A stretch of DNA of 37,419 nt. It comes from an uncultured bacterium (GTDB lineage: Bacteria > Bacillota > Clostridia > Oscillospirales > Acutalibacteraceae). The position numbers were made by a program, and so were the translations under genes. Shown here one piece after another: positions 17,421 through 24,943 of this stretch (its first letter is position 1; each line of letters starts with the position of its first letter). The DNA is taken from NCBI GenBank assembly GCA_905215055.1, contig CAJMOH010000027.1:1-37419 (forward strand), given 5' to 3'. The notes below the pieces were generated by a model. The model did no database searches. It was not told where the DNA came from and worked only from the letters and a program-made list of their open reading frames with translations.

Positions 17421-18236
17421 TCACTCCAGCGGCAGCAGAATGGGCCTGTGCCCCTCGTACACGGCAAGGTACCGGAATCCCGCTTCCCTCAGCAGGTCCA
17501 TGCCGTCCTCAATGCCCTTGCCCAAGTCCGCCGTGGAATGGGCGTCGCTGCCCAGAGTGACCAGCTCTCCGCCCAGCTCCCGGTAACGGCGCACCAGGGG
17601 CAGGTCCGGCAGGGGCCTGCCGATCTTCTGCCGGTAGCCGGAGGTGTTCACCTCCAGAGCCTTCCCAGAGCCGATCAGCGCCCGGAAAATGGAGTCAATG
17701 GCCTCCTGGTGCCGGGAAAGGTCCACCGGGATGCCGTGGTCCCCCTGGATGTAGCGCAGCGGGTAGGTCAAATGGCCCAGGGCGTCGAACCGGCCCCAGC
17801 GAATCACCTCCAGCTCCTCCTCCCAATAGGTGGCAAGCAGGTGGTCGATATAGCCAGGCTCCACCCGGGAGTAATCCAGGAAGAAAAAGTCCTCGTATCC
17901 CCGGATGTTGTGGATAGAGCCAATGACAAAGTCATAGTCCCGGCCTGCCAGGGCCTCTTCCGCCGCGGCCGGGTCCTGGTTGGGCTGGCCCAGCTCGATG
18001 CCCCGGTAAAAGCGGGTGGCTCCTCCCTGGGGAATTTGCAGGGCCATCTCCTCCCAAGCCCGCTCCACCCGGGAGCGGTAGCGGCTGAAAAAGCTCTGGC
18101 ACTCGCAGTGGTCCGTCAGGGTGTGGGCCCACAGGCCCAGTTCCTGAGCCCGGCGGCGCATTTCCAGCACCATGTCCGCTCCGTCGGGGGAACAGCTGGA
18201 ATGGTTGTGGCAGTCGCAGGCAAATCTATATCGCAA
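17421..18236 (-). CDS. PHP-family histidinol-phosphatase-like phosphoesterase
   Basis: A 271-aa PHP-domain hydrolase of the HisJ/HisK type, which removes phosphate from histidinol phosphate in histidine synthesis. Metal-binding motifs are visible: DCHNHSSCSPDG (His10, His12), TLTDHCE, VIGSIHNI and the terminal LGSDAHST. The start is TTG with AAAGGAG 9 bases upstream. No other his gene lies in the window, so the substrate could be a different phosphate ester. It probably begins the transcript that continues into the Lrp operon. A hairpin occupies its leader. Confidence 0.85.
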   Translation of the reverse strand: MRYRFACDCHNHSSCSPDGADMVLEMRRRAQELGLWAHTLTDHCECQSFFSRYRSRVERAWEEMALQIPQGGATRFYRGIELGQPNQDPAAAEEALAGRDYDFVIGSIHNIRGYEDFFFLDYSRVEPGYIDHLLATYWEEELEVIRWGRFDALGHLTYPLRYIQGDHGIPVDLSRHQEAIDSIFRALIGSGKALEVNTSGYRQKIGRPLPDLPLVRRYRELGGELVTLGSDAHSTADLGKGIEDGMDLLREAGFRYLAVYEGHRPILLPLE

Positions 18237-18268
18237 AGGGCAGCGCTCCTTTCACAGACTCTTTCACC

Positions 18269-18309
18269 GGCGGTCTCTAAAAAAAGAGACGCCTGGCACT
18301 ATCTTATCA
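18269..18309 (-). promoter_or_regulatory. Promoter and leader hairpin of the PHP gene
   Basis: On the minus strand TGATAAGAT (18301-18309) is an extended -10. Just downstream, GGC-GTCTCT / AGAGAC-C-GCC forms a 9-base-pair stem with a T-rich loop (18269-18293). The stem would lie at the very 5' end of the mRNA, where such hairpins often stabilise transcripts. Confidence 0.45.
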
Positions 18310-18346
18310 CAAGTTTGAGAAAAAGGGAAGGAAGAAAGGGAAAAAC

Positions 18347-18375
18347 TTGACAGAACGCCCCCTTTGGCCCATAAT
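18347..18375 (+). promoter_or_regulatory. Sigma-A promoter of the ACT gene
   Basis: TTGACA, 17 bases, CATAAT, located 37 bases before the ACT-domain ATG. This is a near-consensus housekeeping promoter. Confidence 0.85.
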
Positions 18376-18411
18376 GAACAGCAAAGAGACCGGGAAAGGA
18401 AGGGTACGCAA

Positions 18412-18693
18412 ATGGAAAAAACAGAAAAGGCCGTTATCACCGTTATTGGAAAGGACATGGTGGGCATCCTGGCCAAAGTGTCGGGCATCTGCGCGGAGAA
18501 GGGCGTCAACGTGCTGGAGGTAACCCAGTCCATTTTACAGGATATGTTTGTGATGGTCATGCTGGTGGACATCACCCGGGCCTCGGCAGAAGTGGCGGAC
18601 CTGGCGGACGAGTTTGACCGCCTGGGCGCGGAAAACAATTTGAAAATTCATGTGATGCACGAGGACATTTTCAACTCCATGCACCGGATCTAG
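18412..18693 (+). CDS. ACT-domain protein (UPF0237 family)
   Basis: A 93-aa protein that is almost entirely two ACT-like ligand-binding units: AVITVIGKDMVGILAKVSGICAEK, then VNVLEVTQSIL and MVMLVDIT. This resembles the GcvR-like small ACT proteins. The start ATG at 18412 follows GGAAAGGAAGGG; an in-frame upstream ATG at 18364 lies at the promoter and is rejected. In many Firmicutes this gene directly precedes the UPF0210 gene, and both are kept here. The ligand, probably an amino acid, and the function are unknown. Here the pair is split by 391 bases that hold tandem repeats. Confidence 0.9.
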   Translation: MEKTEKAVITVIGKDMVGILAKVSGICAEKGVNVLEVTQSILQDMFVMVMLVDITRASAEVADLADEFDRLGAENNLKIHVMHEDIFNSMHRI

Positions 18694-18960
18694 GCGGAGC
18701 GCCTCCGCTGTCTCTTCGCGCCTTGGAGCGGCGGCTGAACGCCGCGCTTGCACAGGACGTTAACGCACATGCGCGGAGGAATGCCTCCGCTGTCTCTTCG
18801 CGCCTTGGAGCGGCGGCTGAACGCCGCGCTTGCGCAGGACGTTAACGCGCGTGCGCGGCGGAGTGCCTCCGCTGTCTATTCGCGCCTGTGGCAGCTCGCT
18901 TCGCTCGTGCTCGTCAGAAGGATAGCGCACGTGCGCGCCGCAGGCGGGTGAAGTTCTTGC
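18694..18960 (+). repeat. Tandem 82-base hairpin repeat inside the ACT-UPF0210 pair
   Basis: Two nearly identical 82-base units (18694-18775 and 18776-18857) and a diverged third unit follow the ACT stop codon. Each has a hairpin ending CCTCCGC, the word TGTCT(C/A)TTCGCGCC, a hairpin GCGGC-TGAAC-GCCGC, the sequence GACGTTAACGC and a GC alternating block. The third unit replaces the middle hairpin with another (GCTCGCTTCGCTCGTGC). The words TTCGCGCCTTGGAGCGGC and GCGGAGTGCCTCCGCTGTCT recur at 33.3-33.5 kb and 37.3 kb. From 18961 to 19084 I see no gene and no convincing promoter. Confidence 0.85.
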
Positions 18961-19084
18961 GCAAGCTTATCTTTTTTCAAACAGCTTGCGGGGCGCTGGC
19001 TTGCCCTCTCCGTCACGCCAGGGGCACAGCACCTCCCTTAGCACGTTTTTTATATGAAGGAACGAAGGAAAGGATGATTCCCTT

Positions 19085-20443
19085 TTGAACACCAATGAAA
19101 TCCTAGAGACCATCAATATGATCGACAACGAGGACCTGGACGTGCGGACCATTACAATGGGCATTTCCCTGCTGGACTGCATCGACCCCGATGTGAACCG
19201 GGCCGCCCGGAAGGTCTATGACAAAATCTGCCGCTACGCTGAAAATCTGGTAAAAACCGGCGAGGACATCTCCCGGCAGTACGGCATCCCCATCATCAAC
19301 AAGCGCATCTCTGTCACCCCCATTGCCATGATCGCCGGAGCCTGCCCCGCGGCCTCCCCCATCCACTTTGCCAAGGCCCTGGACCGGGCCGCCCACACCG
19401 TGGGGGTGAACTTCATCGGCGGCTACTCCGCCCTGGTCCACAAGGGCTTTGGCCCTGGTGACTACGCCCTGATTGAGAGCATTCCCCAGGCGCTGGACGA
19501 AACCGAGCTGGTATGCTCCTCCGTCAACGTGGGAACCACCAAGGCCGGCATCAACATGGACGCGGTGGAAAAGATGGGCCGGGTCATCAAGGAAACCGCC
19601 CAGCGCACCGCCGACCGGGAGTGCATCGGCGCGGCCAAGCTGGTGGTGTTCTGCAACGCCCCGGAGGACAACCCCTTTATGGCCGGCGCCTTCCACGGCC
19701 CCGGGGAACCGGACTGCGTCATCAACGTGGGCGTCTCTGGTCCCGGGGTGGTGCGGGCCGCCATCAAAAAGCACGGAGAGGGCAAGAGCCTTACGGAAAT
19801 CGCCGAGCTGATTAAGCGCACGGCCTTCAAGATCACCCGTATGGGCCAGCTGGTGGCCCAGGAGGCCAGCCGCCGCCTGTGCGTCCCCTTCGGCATTGTG
19901 GACCTGTCCCTGGCTCCCACTCCCGCCATTGGAGACAGCGTGGCCTATATTTTGGAGGGCATGGGCTTGGAGCAGTGCGGCGCTCACGGCACCACGGCGG
20001 CTCTGGCCCTCTTGAACGACGCGGTGAAAAAGGGCGGCGTTATGGCCTCCTCCAGCGTGGGCGGGCTTTCCGGCGCCTTCATTCCCGTCACCGAGGACGC
20101 GGGCATGATTGAGGCCGCCCGCTCCGGCTGTCTGACCCTGACCAAGCTGGAGGCCATGACCGCGGTTTGCTCCGTGGGCCTGGACATGATCAATATCCCC
20201 GGGGACACCACCCCGGAAATCATCTCCGGCATCATCGCGGACGAAGCCGCCATTGGCATGGTCAACTCCAAGACCACCGCCGTGCGGGTGATTCCCGCCG
20301 TGGGAAAAAAGGCCGGGGAAGAGCTGGACTTCGGCGGCTTGCTGGGAAAAGGCCCTATTATGGAGGTGAACACCGCCTCTCCCAGCGTGTTCATCCACCG
20401 GGGCGGGAAAATCCCCGCGCCCCTGCAGAGTCTGAAAAACTGA
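19085..20443 (+). CDS. UPF0210/PFL-like family protein (DUF711)
   Basis: A 452-aa member of the conserved UPF0210 (DUF711) family, structurally related to glycyl-radical-type barrels but without a known reaction. It has the family blocks VRTITMGISLLDC, GIPIINKRISVTPI, GGYSALVHKGF, GVSGPGVVRAA and CSVGLDMINIPGDT. The start is TTG (19085) after GAAGGAAAGGA; the encoded NTNEILETINMI matches the family N-terminus. Its partner is the ACT protein upstream, from which it is separated by the tandem repeats, so read-through or processing must link them unless an unseen promoter lies in 18961-19084. Confidence 0.93.
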   Translation: MNTNEILETINMIDNEDLDVRTITMGISLLDCIDPDVNRAARKVYDKICRYAENLVKTGEDISRQYGIPIINKRISVTPIAMIAGACPAASPIHFAKALDRAAHTVGVNFIGGYSALVHKGFGPGDYALIESIPQALDETELVCSSVNVGTTKAGINMDAVEKMGRVIKETAQRTADRECIGAAKLVVFCNAPEDNPFMAGAFHGPGEPDCVINVGVSGPGVVRAAIKKHGEGKSLTEIAELIKRTAFKITRMGQLVAQEASRRLCVPFGIVDLSLAPTPAIGDSVAYILEGMGLEQCGAHGTTAALALLNDAVKKGGVMASSSVGGLSGAFIPVTEDAGMIEAARSGCLTLTKLEAMTAVCSVGLDMINIPGDTTPEIISGIIADEAAIGMVNSKTTAVRVIPAVGKKAGEELDFGGLLGKGPIMEVNTASPSVFIHRGGKIPAPLQSLKN

Positions 20444-20452
20444 CAAAGGGCC

Positions 20453-20481
20453 TTGCCTTTTTTCTCCTTTTGTGCTATACT
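20453..20481 (+). promoter_or_regulatory. Promoter of the MFS leader
   Basis: TTGCCT, 17 bases, TATACT. The start of transcription is predicted near 20488. It drives a short leader ORF, a terminator and, on read-through, the MFS gene. Confidence 0.8.
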
Positions 20482-20522
20482 GTAAAAAAATTTTGTGGAT
20501 CAATGGAAAGGAGCGGCGCGCA

Positions 20523-20570
20523 ATGGGCTGGATTCAGAATGTTCTCATGCAGTCCAACGGGCAGGATTAA
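20523..20570 (+). CDS. 15-codon leader ORF before the MFS gene
   Basis: ATG..TAA encodes MGWIQNVLMQSNGQD. A strong AAAGGAG lies about 10 bases upstream and the promoter 42 bases upstream, so translation is likely. A GC-rich intrinsic terminator begins 58 bases after the stop, still before the efflux gene. This arrangement is known for ribosome-mediated attenuation of drug-resistance genes. I do not recognise the peptide. It could also be a free small protein. Confidence 0.55.
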   Translation: MGWIQNVLMQSNGQD

Positions 20571-20628
20571 GCCATCCCGTCTGAAAGTGCGCCCATTTTT
20601 CCGAAGATCCGCGACAAAAAGCTTTTTT

Positions 20629-20657
20629 GCCGTGGTGGTTTCGCCACGGCTTTTTTT
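20629..20657 (+). terminator. Intrinsic terminator/attenuator in the MFS leader
   Basis: GCCGTGGTG-GTTT-CGCCACGGC followed by seven T. It lies between the leader ORF and the MFS start, so the MFS gene is expressed only by read-through unless a second promoter exists in 20658-20722, where I see none. Confidence 0.85.
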
Positions 20658-20722
20658 GGTCCATCCCGGAAAAATGCCGGCGCCTTGTTCGCGATTTTAT
20701 CAACAAGATGGGATGGTTACCG

Positions 20723-21922
20723 ATGAACTTAAAAAGACAGCTTTTCTTTCTGCACATTTACAATTTTCTCTTTTCCTTCCGCATCGCCGACGGCGTGTGG
20801 GTGGTGTTTCTCCTTTCCCGAGGGTTTTCTCTGGCCCAGGTGGGCATTGCCGAGGGAGTGTTCCACATTGTCAGCTTTCTCTTCGAGGTACCCAGCGGCA
20901 TGCTGGCGGACCTGATGGGCCGCAAGCGCACCCTGGCCCTTTCCAGTCTGTTTGGGATTGTCTCCGCCCTGTCCATGGCCCTCAGCCAAGGGTTTTGGGG
21001 CGTGTGCGTCTCCATGGCCTTTCAGGCGCTGATGTACAACCTCTGCTCCGGCACCCAGGAGGCCCTGACCTACGACAGCCTGAAAGCCGCCGGAAAAGAG
21101 GGGAGCTATCTGAGACAAAACGCCTGGCTGATGGGAGCCTCTCAGGCTTCCGCCTCTCTCAGCAGGCTGCTGGGCGGGGTGGCGGCGCTGCTGGGCTTTT
21201 TCCCCGCCTATCTCCTTACGGCGGCCTGCTCCGCCGTCTGCGGGTCGGCGGCGCTGGCCCTGGCGGAGCCGCTGGTTACGGAAACCCAGCGCCAGCGGAC
21301 CCAGCACCCCTTTGCCCAGCTCGGCCCCCGGCTGAAGCGCCACTTCTGGGAGAGCTGGCGCTTTCTGCGGCGCAACCCCAGAGCGGCCTGGATGATCCTG
21401 GCCGGCGGCGCCGCCGCAACCCCCGTTTACCTGACCTTTATGTACCTGCAGCAGCACCTGCTGGACAGCGGCCTTCCCACCCTTTATCTGGGAGCGGCCT
21501 TGATGGTTCCCGGCCTGGCGGGAACTTTTGGAATGGCCTTGGCGGCCCGGTCCAAGGGACGGCTGTTCCCCAGGGCGGTGCTCTGCGGCTTGGGCTGCGG
21601 CGCGGCCACCCTGCTGGCGGGAGCCTCCTGGTGGCCTGTGGCTCTGCTGGGAGGCTCCCTGGCCCAATGGGTGTTCAACCTGCTGGACCTGCGGCTGGAC
21701 GCTGCCCTGAACCACGCCTTCCCCAGCGACCAGCGGGCCACCCTGGTCAGCGTGAACAGCATGGCTTACAGCCTTTTCATGATTGCCGCCAGCCCGGTGA
21801 CTGGCGCCGTGGGCGACGCCCTGGGTGTGGAATGGGGATTGTTCACCCTGGGGCTGGGATTGATTTTGGCAACCGCCCTGGGCGCCCTTGTCTACCGGCG
21901 GCTTTTTCCCAAGGCGGACTAA
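20723..21922 (+). CDS. MFS-family efflux transporter
   Basis: A major facilitator of about 399 aa with roughly 12 membrane spans. The loop-2 signature appears as GMLADLMGRKRTLALSS (D-x-x-G-R-K-R), and a PSGMLAD motif precedes it. The N-terminus FLHIYNFLFSFRIADGVWVVFLL is typical of small drug-efflux MFS proteins. The start is uncertain: ATG 20723 has only GGGATGG as a ribosome site; an in-frame ATG at 20708 is also possible. GGGATGG can pair with CCATCCC at 20572-20578 or 20661-20667, so its translation may be controlled too. The substrate is unknown. Confidence 0.85.
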   Translation: MNLKRQLFFLHIYNFLFSFRIADGVWVVFLLSRGFSLAQVGIAEGVFHIVSFLFEVPSGMLADLMGRKRTLALSSLFGIVSALSMALSQGFWGVCVSMAFQALMYNLCSGTQEALTYDSLKAAGKEGSYLRQNAWLMGASQASASLSRLLGGVAALLGFFPAYLLTAACSAVCGSAALALAEPLVTETQRQRTQHPFAQLGPRLKRHFWESWRFLRRNPRAAWMILAGGAAATPVYLTFMYLQQHLLDSGLPTLYLGAALMVPGLAGTFGMALAARSKGRLFPRAVLCGLGCGAATLLAGASWWPVALLGGSLAQWVFNLLDLRLDAALNHAFPSDQRATLVSVNSMAYSLFMIAASPVTGAVGDALGVEWGLFTLGLGLILATALGALVYRRLFPKAD

Positions 21923-21945
21923 GTTTATTCCTTCAGCTTTTTCAC

Positions 21946-21977
21946 AGGCAGGAGCGGCTGGGCTCCTGCCTTTTTTT
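21946..21977 (+). terminator. Intrinsic terminator of the MFS gene
   Basis: AGGCAGGAGC / GCTCCTGCCT stem followed by a run of T, 24 bases after the stop codon. Confidence 0.93.
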
Positions 21978-22023
21978 CTAAACAGATAATTTTTTCGTAC
22001 TGCTTTTTCTTTTGTGAGGAATG

Positions 22024-22032
22024 TGGTATGAT
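22024..22032 (+). promoter_or_regulatory. Extended -10 promoter before the DUF2238-HIT gene
   Basis: TGGTATGAT is a TGn extended -10 with a poor -35. It lies 46 bases before the ATG at 22078. Confidence 0.5.
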
Positions 22033-22077
22033 AAACAGGAAAACGGCCATCTATCACAGCTGGAAAAGAGGGATTTT

Positions 22078-23400
22078 ATGAAAAAGCAGCCCCGTCCCAA
22101 GCGGACCCGGGAGGAAAAACGCCTGCACCGCCAGGAAATTCGGGCACAGATGAAGGGAGACGTTCACAAGCATCCTCTGCTCTTCACCACCTATGTGGTG
22201 CTGCGCGCCCTGGTGCTTTTGGTGCTGGTGCTGGAGGCGGTAAAGGGAGACTACTACAACGTGTTTCTCTGCGGGCTGACCCTGGTACTGTTTATGATTC
22301 CCACCTTTGTGGAGCACCGGCTGCACATCGATGTGCCAAACACCCTGGAAATCATCATCCTGCTGTTTATTTTTTCGGCGGAGATTCTGGGGGAAATTCA
22401 GGAATACTATTTGATCTTCCCCTTCTGGGACACCATGCTCCACACCATGAACGGCTTTTTGATGGCCGCCATCGGCATTGCCATGGTGGACATCTTAAAC
22501 CGCAGCCGGAAGTTTAAGGTCCGGCTTTCCCCGGCGTTTGTGGCCCTGGTGGCCTTCTGCTTCTCCATGACAGTGGGCGTGGTGTGGGAATTTTTCGAGT
22601 ACGGCATGGACGTTTTCTTCCACACCGACATGCAGAAGGACACCTGGATTTCAGCTATTTCCTCGGTGAGCCTAAACCCCGACGGCCGCAACGTGGCCGA
22701 GCAGGTGGCTGTTGACAGCGTGGTTGTCAACGGTCAGAGCTGGCCCGCCTATTTGGACATCGGCCTGCACGACACCATGAAGGACCTGCTGGTGAACTTT
22801 GTGGGAGCGGTGCTATTTTCCATCATAGGCGCGCTGTATATCATGGGCCGGGGCAAGGGAAAATTCGCGCCCCGCTTCATCCCCCGCTTAAAGGAGGAGG
22901 AGCTGCCCCCTCCCTCGGAAGAACCGGGGCTGCTGGAGCCCATCCCCCTGGAGGACAATTCTCCCCAGGAGGAGCAGTCTCAGGAGGGCTGCGCGTTCTG
23001 CCGCATTGTGCAGGACCAGTCCCTGTGCTATAAAATCTATGAGGACGACTACACTTTGGCCTTTTTGGACACCGCCGGGGACGTGGAGGGCCATACCCTG
23101 GTAATTCCCAAAGCTCATGTAGGTTCCATGAAGGACTGCGGAGAGGAAACCGCCCTGCAGCTGGCAGGCACTGTGCGGCTGATTGCCGACCACTATGTGG
23201 AAAGCTGCGGCTTTGACGGGGTGAACATTCTCTGCGCCAGCGGAAAGAGCGCCCAGCAGTCGGTGCCGCATCTGCACTTTCACATCATTCCCCGAAAGGA
23301 AGGGGACGGGCTGAACGCCTGGCCCGCCTTGGGAAAGGACTCCCACAGCCTGGAGGAAACCGCCCAGCGGCTCCGTCTGCCCACGCCGGAAAACACCTAG
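22078..23400 (+). CDS. Fusion of a DUF2238-like membrane domain and a HIT domain
   Basis: A 440-aa two-domain protein. Residues about 30-265 form a polytopic membrane domain resembling DUF2238 (YjdF-like): PFWDTMLHTMNGFLMAAIG and CFSMTVGVVWEFFEYGMD are the recognisable blocks. A Pro/Glu-rich linker (about 270-303) leads to a complete HIT nucleotide hydrolase/transferase domain: CAFCRIVQD, the region VIPKAHVGSM, and the triad in PHLHFHIIPR (His398, His400, His402). HIT proteins act on nucleotides such as AMP-linked or dinucleoside compounds. Tethering one to a membrane protein is unusual. The start is ATG after AAGAGGG; an in-frame upstream start at 22021 lies on the promoter. Confidence 0.8.
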   Translation: MKKQPRPKRTREEKRLHRQEIRAQMKGDVHKHPLLFTTYVVLRALVLLVLVLEAVKGDYYNVFLCGLTLVLFMIPTFVEHRLHIDVPNTLEIIILLFIFSAEILGEIQEYYLIFPFWDTMLHTMNGFLMAAIGIAMVDILNRSRKFKVRLSPAFVALVAFCFSMTVGVVWEFFEYGMDVFFHTDMQKDTWISAISSVSLNPDGRNVAEQVAVDSVVVNGQSWPAYLDIGLHDTMKDLLVNFVGAVLFSIIGALYIMGRGKGKFAPRFIPRLKEEELPPPSEEPGLLEPIPLEDNSPQEEQSQEGCAFCRIVQDQSLCYKIYEDDYTLAFLDTAGDVEGHTLVIPKAHVGSMKDCGEETALQLAGTVRLIADHYVESCGFDGVNILCASGKSAQQSVPHLHFHIIPRKEGDGLNAWPALGKDSHSLEETAQRLRLPTPENT

Positions 23401-23455
23401 CGTTTCGCTGCTATATCATACCAACATTCTTAAAACCCAAAGGAGGATTCTTGCC

Positions 23456-24760
23456 ATGAACACAACTGTCAACACCAAGCAGGGCGCCATTCAGGGCGCT
23501 TGGAGCCAGGACGGGAAAACCGCCGTCTTCCGGGGCGTCCCCTACGCCCAGCCCCCGGTGGGGGACCTGCGGTTCCGCCGCCCTCAGGAGCATCAGCCCT
23601 GGGAAGGCACTCTGGACTGCACCCAGTTTTCTCCCCGCTGCCCCCAGGCGGATCTGACCGTCATGGACTTTTACAGCAAGGAATTTTACGACGACATGGT
23701 TCCCCCGGAAAGCGAGGACTGCCTGTATCTGAACATCTGGACCCCGGCCGGCGCCCAGCCCGGAGACAAGCTGCCCGTACTGTTCTGGATTCACGGTGGG
23801 GCCTTTATGCACGGCTGCGGCACGGAAAAGGAGTTCGACGGCGAGGGTATGGCCAAAAAGGGCGTCATCCTGGTGACCATCAACTATCGGGTAAACGTGT
23901 TCGGCTTCTTCGCCCACCCGGACCTGGAGGCGGAAACTGAGGAAGGCGTGTCCGGCAACTACGGCATTTTGGACCAGATCTTCGCCCTGAAGTGGGTGCG
24001 GGAAAATATTGCCGCCTTTGGCGGCAACCCAGACCAGATCACCATCGCCGGACAGTCCGCCGGCTGCATGAGCGTGCAGACCATCATCTCCTCCCCTCTG
24101 TCCCAGGGCATGATGAAGGGCGCCATCCTTCAGAGCGGCGGCGGCATTCAGGCCATTCGGGTCACGGCGGAAAAAGCCCAGCTGTGGGAGACCTCCAAAA
24201 AGCTGATGGAGCACCTGGGCGTGTCCACCATCCAGGAGCTGCGGCAGGTTCCCGCCCTAAAGCTGCGTGACGCGGCCTACGCGGTGCAGGGCGACGGCCT
24301 GAGCTGGACGCCCCATGTGGACGGCTGGCTGCTGTCCGCCACCACCGATGAGCTGGCCCTCAGCGGAGACATTCACAACATCGCCTACATGATTGGCTCC
24401 ACCGGCGACGACATTGGGGACGGCGTGCTGCTCCAGGAAAGCGGCGCCCGTTTCTGCGAGAACCAGCTGAAGCTGGGCCGCCAGCCCGCCTACTTCTACT
24501 TCTTCGACCGGAAGCTGCCGGGGGACAACGCGGGAGCGTTCCACTCCAGCGAGCTGTGGTACGAGTTTGAAACCATGAACCGCTGCTGGCGCCCCTGGGA
24601 AGACTGCGACTGGGAGCTGGCCCGGATTATGAGCGGCTATTGGGCAAACTTTGCCATGACCGGCAATCCCAACGGAGAGGGCCTGCCGGAGTGGAAGGCC
24701 TATACCCAGGAGAACCGCCAGCCCATGGTGCTGGCCCAGACGGTGGGAATGAAGGAGTAA
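23456..24760 (+). CDS. Type B carboxylesterase family protein
   Basis: A 434-aa alpha/beta hydrolase. Motifs are FRGVPYAQPPVGDLRFR, EDCLYLNIWTP, the oxyanion-hole block WIHGGAFMHG, and the nucleophile elbow IAGQSAGC. A late GAFHSSELWYEF holds the probable catalytic His. It is shorter than many type B esterases (about 500 aa), with a reduced middle part, but all core motifs are present. It has a strong AAAGGAGG ribosome site. It lies 55 bases after the DUF2238-HIT gene without a terminator and is probably co-transcribed. It has no signal peptide. It would hydrolyse esters in the cytoplasm; the substrate is unknown. Confidence 0.9.
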   Translation: MNTTVNTKQGAIQGAWSQDGKTAVFRGVPYAQPPVGDLRFRRPQEHQPWEGTLDCTQFSPRCPQADLTVMDFYSKEFYDDMVPPESEDCLYLNIWTPAGAQPGDKLPVLFWIHGGAFMHGCGTEKEFDGEGMAKKGVILVTINYRVNVFGFFAHPDLEAETEEGVSGNYGILDQIFALKWVRENIAAFGGNPDQITIAGQSAGCMSVQTIISSPLSQGMMKGAILQSGGGIQAIRVTAEKAQLWETSKKLMEHLGVSTIQELRQVPALKLRDAAYAVQGDGLSWTPHVDGWLLSATTDELALSGDIHNIAYMIGSTGDDIGDGVLLQESGARFCENQLKLGRQPAYFYFFDRKLPGDNAGAFHSSELWYEFETMNRCWRPWEDCDWELARIMSGYWANFAMTGNPNGEGLPEWKAYTQENRQPMVLAQTVGMKE

Positions 24761-24787
24761 CGCCCCGCTCTCTTTCTCAATAACGCA

Positions 24788-24827
24788 AAAGAGGACATCC
24801 CGTTTTCACAGATGGGATGTCCTCTTT
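24788..24827. terminator. Bidirectional terminator between esterase and thrS
   Basis: A perfect 14-base-pair stem AAAGAGGACATCCC/GGGATGTCCTCTTT with a 12-base loop. It is A-rich on one side and T-rich on the other, so it serves both converging genes. Confidence 0.9.
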
Positions 24828-24847
24828 CTATACTTTCCGGAAAGCGT

Positions 24848-24919
24848 CCAAGGATTGCTCACGGGCCTCACCCGGGCTGGCAATCCCCTTGGTTTTCTTG
24901 AACGGGGCGGCGCCGCCCC
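24848..24919. other. Two GC-rich stems downstream of thrS
   Basis: CCAAGGATTGC pairs with GCAAT-(CC bulge)-CCTTGG (24848-24892). A perfect palindrome GGGGCGGCGCCGCCCC sits at 24904-24919. Neither has a T run, so they are not terminators themselves. They lie in the thrS 3' untranslated region before the bidirectional terminator. The two-base bulge recalls module D of the GC-rich repeat family. Confidence 0.5.
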
Positions 24920-24943
24920 CCAGTCCGCGGGCCTTCCGGCTGC

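Noticed and set aside
18694..18960. CRISPR array
   Set aside because: The 82-base units are direct tandem copies made of hairpins with no short constant repeat separated by unique spacers, and no cas gene is present.
24848..24892. Second terminator for thrS
   Set aside because: The stem is strong but has no T run on the minus strand. The bidirectional stem at 24788-24827 fits better.
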